NCBI RefSeq assembly: GCF_000711885.1
Contig: NZ_JONK01000008.1
Span: forward strand, 62,001-126,000
Direction: 5' to 3'
From: Chromobacterium haemolyticum DSM 19808
GTDB lineage: Bacteria > Pseudomonadota > Gammaproteobacteria > Burkholderiales > Chromobacteriaceae
DNA length: 64,000 bases
Part shown: one piece after another, positions 1-9,491 of the stretch
How the letters are laid out: each line of letters begins with the position of its first letter
Position numbering within the stretch: the stretch's first letter is position 1
Notes under the pieces: generated by a model
The model's input: only the letters and a program-made list of their open reading frames with translations
Told to the model about the DNA's origin: nothing
Databases searched by the model: none
Program-made: the position numbers and the translations under genes

Positions 1-1372
<1,372 letters not shown>

Positions 1373-1448
1373 CATGTCCTCCTCGAATGCTTGCACCGCC
1401 GGCGCGGTACTCGGGCCGAACTGTACGGATTCGGGCATTCCGGGAGCA

Positions 1449-1462
1449 TTGATTCGAATCAA
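1449..1462 (-). promoter_or_regulatory. FNR/Dnr/NnrR-type binding site upstream of norCB
   Basis: TTGATTCGAATCAA is a perfect match to the TTGAT-N4-ATCAA box used by the FNR/Dnr/NnrR family of oxygen- and NO-sensing activators. It lies 77 bases before the norC start, a normal distance for a class II site. The same site could also serve the decayed rightward reading frames that begin at 1528. Which family member binds cannot be told from the box. Confidence 0.75.
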
Positions 1463-1527
1463 CGATTTCCAGCAGTCCGGCGGCCTACACGGCGCCATCC
1501 GCCACCGCCAACCGCAAGGAGGGCGCC

Positions 1528-1608
1528 ATGATCCGCCCCATTTCCCTTCTCCGATCTGGACGCCGCCGCCCCGCTCTTTCCACCCGGCGAGCGCTGCGCC
1601 GGGACTGA
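1528..1608 (+). pseudogene. Short frame with strong Shine-Dalgarno, possibly the remnant of a decayed gene
   Basis: An ATG at 1528 is preceded by AAGGAGGG (1516-1523) at good spacing but the frame stops after 26 codons (TGA at 1606-1608). The following sequence to about 1680 has short open stretches in other frames and no recognisable product. With the hemerythrin-like remnant just downstream, this may be the first gene of a degraded rightward NO-response unit divergent from norC. It could equally be noise; no homology was recognised. Confidence 0.2.
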
Positions 1609-1689
1609 GTCATGGTTTGGAATTTCTTGATCCGGGTCATTCAGCCGCCGCCGCGGCCATACTGCGCCCCCATCCCACGAGTACAGGTC

Positions 1690-1790
1690 ATGAGCGCCAT
1701 CGACATCCTTGTTGAGCAACACCGCGCTTGCGGCACGCGTTCGCCTCCTGTGAAACGGCGATCCGCGCGCAGGACTGGGCCTTGGCGCTA
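1690..1790 (+). pseudogene. Hemerythrin-like gene remnant, frameshifted and cut by a dispersed repeat
   Basis: From an ATG at 1690 the frame reads MSAIDILVEQHR, which resembles the start of hemerythrin-domain proteins. After the QHR codons the similarity continues only in another frame (from 1728), reading LRHAFASCETAIRAQDWALAL, like the first helices of a hemerythrin fold. That frame ends abruptly where the dispersed repeat begins at 1791. The reading is therefore a frameshifted, 3'-truncated fragment. Hemerythrin or YtfE/DnrN-like genes are common neighbours of NO reductase genes, which fits. The match is short and by eye, so confidence is modest. Confidence 0.4.
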
Positions 1791-1910
1791 AGAACGTGTT
1801 TACGATCTCGCGAGCCAAGGTGAAACAAGACGAAAACGGTTGAAGAAACGGAACGTACAGGTGGTGCATGAGCATTCTGAAAGCGTTTTTAACGCCCGCC
1901 TGAACTACAT
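1791..1910 (+). repeat. Dispersed MITE-like repeat, copy A (3' end missing)
   Basis: Begins with the terminal sequence AGAACGTGTTTACGATCT and continues with the family core (GCGAAAACGG-like, then a TACATGAGCATT-like segment, here GTGCATGAGCATT). The 3' terminal inverted repeat seen in the other copies is absent, so the element is truncated near 1900-1910; the right limit is approximate. Related copies are at 32878-33019, 42667-42807 and 62981-63113. It lies between the hemerythrin-like remnant and the nuoA terminator. Confidence 0.8.
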
Positions 1911-1947
1911 CGCGCCGGCCGGCGCGTCTTATCCTGAGGCGCGTCCC

Positions 1948-1983
1948 CAAAAACAAACCCGCGCCGGCAATGCGGGCGCGGGT
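1948..1983 (-). terminator. Rho-independent terminator of nuoA
   Basis: Read leftward, CCCGCGCCC and GGCGCGGG form a GC-rich stem around a short loop, followed by TTTGTTTTT. It begins 25 bases after the nuoA stop codon, so nuoA transcription should end here instead of continuing into further genes. Confidence 0.8.
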
Positions 1984-2008
1984 GCGAGAGCGCTGGCTCA
2001 GCCTATCC

Positions 2009-2365
2009 TCAGTCCCACTGCAGGGCGCCCTTTTTCCATTCATAGATGAAGCCGACGACCAGCACGCCCAGGAACACCGCCATCGCGCCCAAGCCAAAAC
2101 CGCCCAGCTCCTTCAGCGTCACGGCCCAGGGGATCATGAAGGCGACTTCCAGATCGAACAGAATGAACAAGATGGCCACCAGGTAGTAGCGGACATCGAA
2201 GCGCATGCGCGCGTCTTCGAAGGCCTCGAAGCCGCATTCATACGGCGATAGTTTTTCCGGATCCGGCCGGTTGGGCCCCAACAACTTGCCCATCAGCAGC
2301 GGCACCACTCCCACCAGCAGTCCGACAACGATGAATAACAGGATGGGAAAGTAATTCTGCAGCAT
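2009..2365 (-). CDS. nuoA: NADH-quinone oxidoreductase subunit A, solitary copy
   Basis: Small membrane subunit of respiratory complex I. The 118-residue product has three hydrophobic segments (about residues 8-28, 62-82 and 87-107) and the family's conserved [20 protein letters not shown] stretch in the loop after the first. The start at 2365 was chosen over an upstream one because it gives the usual NuoA length and has GGAGGAG 8 bases ahead. Normally nuoA heads a run of 13-14 nuo genes; here no nuoB follows, a terminator lies directly behind it, and the next gene in this direction is norC. It is either an extra nuoA copy or one displaced from its operon. Sequence looks intact. Confidence 0.93.
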   Translation of the reverse strand: MLQNYFPILLFIVVGLLVGVVPLLMGKLLGPNRPDPEKLSPYECGFEAFEDARMRFDVRYYLVAILFILFDLEVAFMIPWAVTLKELGGFGLGAMAVFLGVLVVGFIYEWKKGALQWD

Positions 2366-2762
2366 GGGGCCGACTCCTCCGGATAGTTTGCAAAGAGAGA
2401 TAGACCGCCCCCAAGCGCCAAGTTTGCACCCCAAGGAAAATATACCGATGGGAAGCGGCCCGTCATGACGACCAGGCCGGGGGGAGAGCAGCGGGGATAT
2501 CGGTTACACTGGGGATTCCCGCGTCATCCGGCCACCCCGAGCAACGCGGCTCACGGCCCCGCGTCCGATCGGACCCGCTCGCCCCCGCCGCTCCGCGGCA
2601 AGCTTGCCCGCCACCCGCGGCCAGGCAGACATACCGCCGCTTCGCCGGACTCCTCGCTCACAACTCATATCAAGCTCCGGCGCTGCGGACCGCTCTTTAC
2701 ACGACCCATGACAACACAGGGCCGGCTCACCCGCTCGGCCCGCCACACCAAAGGTCTCGTCC
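2366..2762. other. Intergenic region between divergent nuoA and gdhA
   Basis: About 400 bases with no convincing gene. Open frames here on both strands are GC-driven, with compositions rich in Arg, Pro and Gly and no family likeness. It should hold the promoters of nuoA (leftward) and gdhA (rightward), but I could not pick either with confidence. Confidence 0.5.
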
Positions 2763-4103
2763 ATGCATCATGCTCTGCAAACTTTATTGGACCGGGTTCG
2801 CCTGCGCGACCCGGAACAAATCGAATTCCACCAGGCCGCAGCGGAAGTGCTGCACGGCCTGGACGACTTCCTGGGTAGCCATCCGCACTTCTTCGACCAC
2901 GGCTTGCTGGAGCGGCTGCTGGAGCCGGAGCGCGTCATCCTGTTCCGCGTGTCCTGGGTGGACGATCACGGCCACGTCCAGGTCAATCGCGGCTACCGGG
3001 TGCAGATGAACAGCGCGCTGGGGCCGTACAAGGGCGGCCTGCGCTTTCATCCCTCGGTGACGCTGGGCACGCTGAAATTCCTGGCTTTCGAACAAACCTT
3101 CAAGAACGCCTTGACCGGCCTGCCTCTGGGCGGCGCCAAAGGCGGAGCGGACTTCGACCCCAAGGGCAAGAGCGAGGGCGAGGTGATGCGCTTCTGCCAA
3201 GCCTTCGCCAGCGAGCTGTTCCGCCATATCGGCGCGGAAACCGATGTGCCGGCCGGCGACATTGGCGTCGGCGCGCGCGAGATCGGCTATCTGTTCGGCC
3301 AGCACAAGCGCTTGAGCAATCAGTTTTCAGGCGTATTCACCGGCAAAGGACCCAGCTACGGCGGCAGCCTGATGCGGCCGGAGGCCACCGGCTACGGCCT
3401 GGCGTATTTCGTCGAACGCATGCTGGCCACGCGCGGACAGACGCTGGCCGGCCAGCGTGCCGCCTTGTCCGGTTCAGGCAACGTCGCGCTGTACGCGGCG
3501 GAAAAGCTGCTGGCGCTGGGCGTCCGGGTAATCAGCCTGTCGGATTCGGAAGGCACGCTCAGCCTGCCGGATGGCCTCAGCCCGGACTTGCTGGCGGCAT
3601 TGGTCGAACACAAGCACCAACGCCGCGGCCGGCTGGCCGCTTTCGCCGCCAACCACGGCCTGGACTTTCTCCTTGGACAGCGCCCATGGCGCTTGCGCTG
3701 CGATATCGCGCTGCCCTGCGCCACGCAAAACGAGCTGGACGCCGACGATGCGGAAGCCTTGTTGGCCAATGGCTGCTTCTGCGTGGCGGAAGGGGCCAAT
3801 ATGCCCTGCCCCGCCCAAGCGGCGCAGCGCTTTCAGCGGGCCGGCGCGCTGTACGCCCCCGGCAAGGCCTCCAACGCCGGCGGCGTGGCGGTGTCCGGCC
3901 TGGAAATGAGCCAGAACGCCACCCATTTGCCCTGGAGCGCGCAGGAGGTGGACGCCAGGCTACGCCGTATCATGGAGGAGATTCACGAGGCCTGCGTGCG
4001 GCACGGCGGCCAGCCGGACGGCGCTGTAGACTACGCACGCGGCGCCAATGTGGCGGCCTTCGGCAAGGTGGCGGCGGCGATGCTGGCGCAAGGCGTGATC
4101 TGA
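2763..4103 (+). CDS. gdhA: NADP-type glutamate dehydrogenase
   Basis: Hexameric glutamate dehydrogenase that aminates 2-oxoglutarate with ammonia, an ammonium assimilation route. The 446 residues match the usual length. The N-terminal half carries the dimerisation and substrate regions (NRGYRVQMNSALGPYKGGLRF and the lysine-bearing GLPLGGAKGGADFDP, near residues 78-130), and the C-terminal half a Rossmann fold with GSGNVALYAAEKLLALG near residue 235. The family later motif KASNAGGVAVSGLEMSQN is near residue 365. The start is supported by AAGG 8 bases upstream. It stands alone, convergent with the PBP1A gene, sharing the hairpin at 4117-4142. Confidence 0.96.
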   Translation: MHHALQTLLDRVRLRDPEQIEFHQAAAEVLHGLDDFLGSHPHFFDHGLLERLLEPERVILFRVSWVDDHGHVQVNRGYRVQMNSALGPYKGGLRFHPSVTLGTLKFLAFEQTFKNALTGLPLGGAKGGADFDPKGKSEGEVMRFCQAFASELFRHIGAETDVPAGDIGVGAREIGYLFGQHKRLSNQFSGVFTGKGPSYGGSLMRPEATGYGLAYFVERMLATRGQTLAGQRAALSGSGNVALYAAEKLLALGVRVISLSDSEGTLSLPDGLSPDLLAALVEHKHQRRGRLAAFAANHGLDFLLGQRPWRLRCDIALPCATQNELDADDAEALLANGCFCVAEGANMPCPAQAAQRFQRAGALYAPGKASNAGGVAVSGLEMSQNATHLPWSAQEVDARLRRIMEEIHEACVRHGGQPDGAVDYARGANVAAFGKVAAAMLAQGVI

Positions 4104-4116
4104 GCTAGCCGCCCAT

Positions 4117-4142
4117 GCAAAAGCCCCGCCGGGAGGCGGGGC
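4117..4142 (-). terminator. Terminator between convergent mrcA and gdhA
   Basis: GCCCCGCC-GGGA-GGCGGGGC forms an 8 bp GC stem with a 4-base loop. Read leftward it is followed by TTTTG, so it best fits termination of the leftward mrcA, though it may act on both genes. Confidence 0.7.
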
Positions 4143-4167
4143 TGTGCACATTGAATGGAGCACGTTT

Positions 4168-6531
4168 CTAGAACAACTGGTCCTTGACGTTCTCCACCGC
4201 ATCCTGCGCGGCAGGCTTGTCCTGCGTCTCGCTGGCACCGCCGCTGGCGTCGCCGCCCGCGCCCGGCACTGCGCCGTGGTTGTCCACCTTCAGTTCCGGA
4301 TTGGTCTTCTGGAACTCTTCATAGTAGTACTCGTCACCGCCGCGCTGGCCGGCGCCCGCCTTGACCACAATGCCTGCCGGTACCGGCATGTCCACTTCCG
4401 GCTGCCCCTTGAGCGCATTGGCCATGTAATTGATCCACACCGGCAGCGCCGCGGTGCCGCCGTAACCGTAGCGGCCCAACGAGCGCGGCTGATCAAAGCC
4501 CACCCAGGCGGCGGCCACCAGATTGGGGTTGTAGCCAACGAACCAGGCGTCCTTCCAATCCGAGGTGGTGCCGGTTTTGCCGGCCAGATCGGTGCGGCCC
4601 AGGCTCATCGCGCGGTAGCCGGTGCCGTAGCGCACCACGTCCTTGAGCATGGAGCTCATGATGAAGGCGTTGCGCGGGTCTATGGCCTGCGGCGCGTTCT
4701 GGCCTGCGACAGTGGGCACGGTCTTGGCCAGCACGCGGCCGGACTGGTCTTCGATGCGGTCGATGAAATAGCCCTTGCTGCGGTAGCCGCCATTGGCGAA
4801 CACCGAGTAGCCCTCCACCATTTGCAGCGGCGTCACCGCGCCGGCGCCCAGCGCCATGGTCAGGTAAGCCGGATGCTGCTTGGCGGCGAAGCCGAAACGC
4901 TGGATGTATTGCTGGGCGTAATCGGTGCCGGTGGCCATCAGCACCCGCACGGACACCAGGTTTTTGGACTGGGTCAAACCGCTGCGCATGGTAATCATGC
5001 CGGCGAATTTGCCGTTGTCGTTCTTGGGTTCCCAGCGCTGACCGTCCGCGCCCACCACCGACAGCGGCGCGTCGTTGATCATCGTAGACGGCGTCAGGCC
5101 GCGTTCGATGCCGGCGGAGTAGATAAAGGGCTTGAAGGTGGAGCCGGGCTGGCGCCAGGCCTGGGTCACATGGTTGAAGCTGCGGCGGTTGAAGTCGAAA
5201 CCGCCCACCAGCGAGCGGATCGCGCCGGTGCGGGTGTCCATGGACACGAAGGCGCCCTCCACTTCCGGCATCTGCACGATTTCCCAATAGCCTTTTTCAT
5301 GCGCACGGATGCGGATGACCGAACCGCGGCGGATCTGCTGCGCGGCGCTGACCTTGCCGCCCAGGGCGCGGCGGGCGAAGTCCAGACCGTTGCCCTTGAT
5401 TACCGCCACCTTGCCGCCGCGCATATAGGCACGCACTTCCGCAGGGCTGGCGGACAAGACGATGGCCGGCAGCATGTCGCCGCTGTCGCGCAGTTCGCTA
5501 ATGGCGTCATCCAGCGCCTCGGTCTGCTGCTCGCCTTCGGCGCCGGACAGTTCCACTGTGCTCTCTGGACCGCGGTAGCCCATTTTGCGGTCGTAATCCA
5601 CCAGGCCGGCGCGCAAGGCGTCGTACGCCCATTTCTGGTGACGGCTGTCCAGCGTGGTGTAAACCTTGAAGCCTTCGGTGTACGCCGATTCGCGATAGCG
5701 CTCATACATCGCCTGGCGCACCATTTCCGCCACATACTGCGCCGGCTGGCTGCTGCTGTCCGCGCTCTGGCTGGCCAGCTTCATCGGCTCCGCCAAGGCG
5801 GCGTCGTATTGCTCCTGAGTGATGAAGTTGAGCTCGCGCATCCGGCGCAGCACGTATTGCTGGCGCAGACGGGCACGGTCCGGGTTGACGATGGGGTTGT
5901 AGGCGGACGGCGCCTTGGGCAGGCCGGCCAGCATCGCCATTTCCGCCACGGACAAGTCCGCCAGCGGCTTGCCGTAATAGGCCTGCGCCGCGGCGGAGAA
6001 ACCGTAGGCGCGCTGCCCCAGATAGATCTGGTTGAAGTACAGCTCCAGGATCTGATCCTTGGTCAGCGTGTGTTCGATCTTGAAGGCCAGCAGCGCTTCG
6101 TTGAACTTGCGGGTAAAGGTTTTCTCGCTGGACAGAAAGAAGTTCTTTGCCACCTGCATGGTGATGGTGCTGGCGCCGGAACGGGCGTGTCCGGACACCA
6201 GATTGCCAACTGCCGCGCGTACCACGCCAACGTAATCAACGCCGCTGTGCTGGTAGAAACGCTCGTCCTCTGCCGCCATCACCGCCTGCTTCATTAACTG
6301 CGGCACTTCGTGGATTCGGGAGAAGGAACGACGCTCTTCGCCGAATTCGCCTATCAGTTGATTGTCGGCGGAATATACGCGAAGGGGAATTTTCGGACGA
6401 TAGTCCGTCAGTACATCAAGACTCGGCAAGCGCGGGTAGGTTATGATGATTGCAATGGCGCCTGCGCCAGCAACCAATACGGCTCCACCTAGAAACAGAC
6501 CTGCAAGTATTGCGAGGATTCGTCTTAGCAT
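4168..6531 (-). CDS. mrcA: Penicillin-binding protein 1A, bifunctional peptidoglycan synthase
   Basis: Class A penicillin-binding protein that polymerises lipid II and crosslinks stem peptides in the periplasm. The 787-residue product has an N-terminal membrane anchor (about 8-32), a GT51 glycosyltransferase domain with EDERFYQHSGVD near residue 90 and ARSGASTITMQVAKN near 120, then a transpeptidase domain with the catalytic STFK near 462, SKN near 517 and KTGTTSDWKDAWFVG near 647. All three penicillin-binding motifs are intact. It is transcribed divergently from pilM, the usual ponA-pilMNOPQ arrangement. The C-terminal tail is low-complexity Gly/Ala/Asp-rich. Confidence 0.96.
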   Translation of the reverse strand: MLRRILAILAGLFLGGAVLVAGAGAIAIIITYPRLPSLDVLTDYRPKIPLRVYSADNQLIGEFGEERRSFSRIHEVPQLMKQAVMAAEDERFYQHSGVDYVGVVRAAVGNLVSGHARSGASTITMQVAKNFFLSSEKTFTRKFNEALLAFKIEHTLTKDQILELYFNQIYLGQRAYGFSAAAQAYYGKPLADLSVAEMAMLAGLPKAPSAYNPIVNPDRARLRQQYVLRRMRELNFITQEQYDAALAEPMKLASQSADSSSQPAQYVAEMVRQAMYERYRESAYTEGFKVYTTLDSRHQKWAYDALRAGLVDYDRKMGYRGPESTVELSGAEGEQQTEALDDAISELRDSGDMLPAIVLSASPAEVRAYMRGGKVAVIKGNGLDFARRALGGKVSAAQQIRRGSVIRIRAHEKGYWEIVQMPEVEGAFVSMDTRTGAIRSLVGGFDFNRRSFNHVTQAWRQPGSTFKPFIYSAGIERGLTPSTMINDAPLSVVGADGQRWEPKNDNGKFAGMITMRSGLTQSKNLVSVRVLMATGTDYAQQYIQRFGFAAKQHPAYLTMALGAGAVTPLQMVEGYSVFANGGYRSKGYFIDRIEDQSGRVLAKTVPTVAGQNAPQAIDPRNAFIMSSMLKDVVRYGTGYRAMSLGRTDLAGKTGTTSDWKDAWFVGYNPNLVAAAWVGFDQPRSLGRYGYGGTAALPVWINYMANALKGQPEVDMPVPAGIVVKAGAGQRGGDEYYYEEFQKTNPELKVDNHGAVPGAGGDASGGASETQDKPAAQDAVENVKDQLF

Positions 6532-6560
6532 ATTTACAATGGGCTTTCACTGGAAACCGG

Positions 6561-6590
6561 ATTATAACGTCTTGTGAAAGCAGGCAAGAC
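6561..6590 (-). promoter_or_regulatory. Candidate sigma-70 promoter of mrcA
   Basis: Read leftward, a perfect TATAAT (6561-6566) lies 30 bases before the mrcA start. Upstream, TCTTGC at 17 bp spacing or TTGCCT at 15 bp spacing could act as the -35 element; both are imperfect. Chosen on position and the -10 match only. Confidence 0.45.
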
Positions 6591-6646
6591 AAACAATGGC
6601 AGCGACAGGCCAAAAAACTGTCGCATAGGACCAATCGAGGCACCTG

Positions 6647-7759
6647 ATGCTTATCGACAAACTCAAATCCGCCCCTCCCTGGCTAGAACAACTTGGATTG
6701 GGGAAGGCTAAAAATGTTCCAATGTTGGGACTGGATATCAGCAGCACCGCCATCAAATTGGTGGAGCTATCCCGCTCGGGTAAAAATTGCCAGGTTGAGC
6801 GCTATGTGATTGAAACCTTGCCCAAAGACGCCATCAGCGACGGCAATCTGGTGGACATCGAAGGCATAGCGGAAACCCTGCGCCGCGCCTGGAAGCGGCT
6901 GGGCAGCCCCACCCGCCATGTCGCCATCGCCATTCCCACGGCGATGGCGATTTATAAGAAGCTGCTGGTGCCGGTCAGCCAGACCGACAACTTGGCGGAA
7001 TTGATCGAATCCGAAGCCAATCAGAGCATTCCCTTCCCGCTGGAAGAGGTGAACCTGGACCATCAGGTGCTGGGGCCGGCGCCGTCCAGCATAGACGATC
7101 TGGAAGTGCTGCTTTGCGCCGCCCGCAAGGAAAAAGTGGAAGAGCGCGTGGCGGTGGTGGAGATGGCTGGCCTGCGCGCTCAGGTGGTGGACGTCGAGTC
7201 CTTCGCCATGATGACGGCCTTTGAACAAGTCGAGCAGCAGTTGCCGGAACAGGGCATGAACCAGACCTTCGCCCTGTTCGACATCGGCGCCACCCGCATC
7301 CACTGCAACGTCATCCGCAACAACCAGCAAGTTTATTACCGCGAGCAGGTGTTCGGCGGCCAGCAATTGACGCGCGACATCCAGCGCCGCTACGGCATCA
7401 GCTACGAAGAAGCGGAAAGCGGCAAACGCGGGATGAGCCTGCCGGACGGCTATGAGTCCGAACTGATGCATCCTTTCGTCGACTCGCTGGCGCAGGAGAT
7501 ACAGCGCGCGCTGCAGTTCTTCTACACCACGGTCAGCGTGTCGCAATACCTGCGCGTCGACTACATCCTGTTGGCCGGCGGCTGCAGCATGCTGCCGGGC
7601 CTGGACGACGCGGTGGCCGGCCGTACCCAGATCAGCACCATGATCGCCAACCCGTTCAGCACCATGGTGCAATCCAGCCATATCCGTCTGAAGGAACTGC
7701 TGATGGACGCGCCGGCGCTGCTGGTGGCCTGTGGCTTGGCCATGCGGAGGTTCGACTGA
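6647..7759 (+). CDS. pilM: Type IV pilus assembly protein PilM, actin-like ATPase
   Basis: Cytoplasmic actin-fold component of the type IV pilus alignment complex, binding the N terminus of PilN. The 370 residues match the family, with the nucleotide-site motif LGLDISSTAIKLVELS near residue 26, FALFDIGATRIH near 207 and LLAGGCSMLPGLDD near 308. It is the first of five overlapping or closely spaced genes (pilMNOPQ). Its TGA overlaps the pilN ATG (ATGA at 7756-7760), suggesting translational coupling. Divergent from mrcA. Confidence 0.96.
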   Translation: MLIDKLKSAPPWLEQLGLGKAKNVPMLGLDISSTAIKLVELSRSGKNCQVERYVIETLPKDAISDGNLVDIEGIAETLRRAWKRLGSPTRHVAIAIPTAMAIYKKLLVPVSQTDNLAELIESEANQSIPFPLEEVNLDHQVLGPAPSSIDDLEVLLCAARKEKVEERVAVVEMAGLRAQVVDVESFAMMTAFEQVEQQLPEQGMNQTFALFDIGATRIHCNVIRNNQQVYYREQVFGGQQLTRDIQRRYGISYEEAESGKRGMSLPDGYESELMHPFVDSLAQEIQRALQFFYTTVSVSQYLRVDYILLAGGCSMLPGLDDAVAGRTQISTMIANPFSTMVQSSHIRLKELLMDAPALLVACGLAMRRFD

Positions 7760-8349
7760 TGATACGCATCAACCTCCTCCCGCACCGCGAACAGAAAAAA
7801 GCAGCGCACCGGCTGCGCTTCCAAGTAATGCTGGGACTTACGCTGGTGGCCTCGCTGGCCTTGGTGGTGCTCAGCTATCTGATCATCGGCGGCCGCCTGT
7901 CCCATCAACAACAGCGCAACGATTTCCTGCAAGGCGAAATCTCCAAGCTGGACAGCCAGATCAAGAATATCGGCACCTTGAAAAAACAACGCGACGATCT
8001 GCTGTCGCGCAAGCAGTTGGTGGAGCGGCTGGAACAGGGCCGCAACGAGGGCGTGCATGTTTTTGACCAACTCGTCCGCCAAACCCCGGATGGCGTCTAC
8101 CTGAAAAGCTTCAAGCAGACCGGCAACCAGTTCACGCTGTCCGGCTACGCGCTGTCTGGCGCTCGCGTTTCCAACTATATGCGCAGCCTGGCGCAATCCA
8201 GTGTTTTTGACGCGCCGGTACTGGTGGAAGTCAAAGCCTCTAGCGTCAATGGCCAACGCGCCAACGAATTCACCCTGAACTGCAGCCTGCGCGAAGCCGC
8301 CCCGCCCAAAACCGGCCAGCCCGCCGCCGCCCACGGAGCCAAACCATGA
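7759..8349 (+). CDS. pilN: Type IV pilus inner membrane protein PilN
   Basis: Bitopic inner membrane protein linking cytoplasmic PilM to periplasmic PilO and PilP. The 196 residues start with the PilN signature MIRINLLPHREQKK, the PilM-binding tail, followed by one membrane helix (about 24-44), a coiled-coil stretch (about 48-95) and a small periplasmic ferredoxin-like domain. Its end overlaps the start of pilO by 4 bases. Confidence 0.95.
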   Translation: MIRINLLPHREQKKAAHRLRFQVMLGLTLVASLALVVLSYLIIGGRLSHQQQRNDFLQGEISKLDSQIKNIGTLKKQRDDLLSRKQLVERLEQGRNEGVHVFDQLVRQTPDGVYLKSFKQTGNQFTLSGYALSGARVSNYMRSLAQSSVFDAPVLVEVKASSVNGQRANEFTLNCSLREAAPPKTGQPAAAHGAKP

Positions 8350-8960
8350 CGCTGGACGAATTGCGCACGCTAGACCCCAAGGACATCACCAATTGGCCAC
8401 TGCAGGGCCAGGTCATCGCGCTGGCGCTGCTGGTCGCCTGCTTCGTGGGCCTTGGTTATTTCTTTGTGCTCAGCGATGAGCTGGACCGCCTCAACGGCGC
8501 CAAGCAGCAGGAGGAACAGCTCAAACAGACATACGTCGACAAGAAACGCCAAGCAGTCAACCTGGATGCGCTGCAACAGCAATTGAAGGAGATCGACGCT
8601 TCCTTCGGCGCCCTGCTCAAGCAACTGCCGACCAAATCCAACATGGACACGCTGTTGACTGAGATCAACCAAGCCGGCATCGGCCGCGGGCTACAGTTCG
8701 AGCTGTTCCGGCCCAATCCGGAAATCAAGACGGCCGAGATGGCGGAAGTACCGATCACCATTCGCCTGACCGGCAGTTATAACGACTTGGCCGCCTTCGT
8801 CAGCGATGTGGCACAGCTGTCCCGCATCGTCACCATCGCCGATATCAGCCTGACGCCGGACGCCAAGGGCGCGCGCCTGACCATGGACGCCACCGCCAAG
8901 ACCTTCCGGGCGCTGGAGCCCGAGGAGCGGGCCATACAGCCGGCCCCCGCCAACAAGTGA
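8346..8960 (+). CDS. pilO: Type IV pilus inner membrane protein PilO
   Basis: Partner of PilN in the periplasmic alignment complex. The 204-residue product has a single membrane helix (about 23-43), a Gln/Leu-rich coiled coil (about 50-90) and a C-terminal periplasmic domain of the PilO type (SNMDTLLTEINQAGIGRGL onward). Start ATG overlaps the pilN stop, and pilP follows after 12 bases. Family and position are clear. Confidence 0.95.
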   Translation: MTLDELRTLDPKDITNWPLQGQVIALALLVACFVGLGYFFVLSDELDRLNGAKQQEEQLKQTYVDKKRQAVNLDALQQQLKEIDASFGALLKQLPTKSNMDTLLTEINQAGIGRGLQFELFRPNPEIKTAEMAEVPITIRLTGSYNDLAAFVSDVAQLSRIVTIADISLTPDAKGARLTMDATAKTFRALEPEERAIQPAPANK

Positions 8961-8972
8961 GCCGCAAAACCC

Positions 8973-9491
8973 ATGACAAGAACTCTCGCTTGCTTACTGC
9001 CCTTGCTGCTCGCCGCCTGCGGCAGCAGCGATACCGACGATCTGCGCCAGTGGATGCAAACCAACACCCAGGGCCTGCGCGGCCAGATCGAGCCTTTGCC
9101 TCAGGCTCAGCCCTACCGGCCGTTCGCCTATCAGGCCTTTGACCTGCTAGACCCCTTCAACTCGCAGAAACTCGCCGCGGCCAAGAACCAGAACCTGGCA
9201 AACGCGCCGGACATGAAGCGGCCGCGCGAAGCGCTGGAAAACTACGATCTGGACAAGTTGAAGATTGTTGGCGTCATCCGTCGCGGCGGCGCCAACTACG
9301 GCCTGGTACGCACGCCGGAAGGCGCGATTTACCGCGTTCAGGCCGGTAATTTCGTCGGGCCCAATTTCGGCCAGATCAAGAAAGTCGGCGACACGGACAT
9401 CCAGTTGACTGAAACCGTGGAAGATTTGAACGGAGAATGGGTGCAGCGCAACACCAGCATGTACCTGGACGAACAAGGGCAAAACAAATGA
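8973..9491 (+). CDS. pilP: Type IV pilus assembly lipoprotein PilP
   Basis: Lipoprotein that connects the PilNO complex to the secretin PilQ. The 172-residue product has a signal peptide ending in a lipobox LLAAC (Cys near residue 16), then a low-complexity linker and a beta-rich C-terminal domain with the family's KIVGVIRRGGANYGLVRTPEG region near residue 92. Its TGA overlaps the pilQ ATG (9488-9491). Confidence 0.95.
   Translation: MTRTLACLLPLLLAACGSSDTDDLRQWMQTNTQGLRGQIEPLPQAQPYRPFAYQAFDLLDPFNSQKLAAAKNQNLANAPDMKRPREALENYDLDKLKIVGVIRRGGANYGLVRTPEGAIYRVQAGNFVGPNFGQIKKVGDTDIQLTETVEDLNGEWVQRNTSMYLDEQGQNK

Noticed and set aside
2465-2878. Open frames on both strands in the nuoA-gdhA gap
   Set aside because: Composition dominated by Arg, Pro and Gly, no ribosome site, and the rightward one runs out of frame into gdhA.
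4144-6297. 717-codon open frame on the strand opposite the penicillin-binding protein gene
   Set aside because: It is the GC-driven antisense of a gene with all expected catalytic motifs, and its His/Gln/Arg/Ala-rich product resembles no family.
6532-6646. Sigma-54 promoter for pilM
   Set aside because: A TGGCA occurs at about 6597 but no GC element lies at the required distance.
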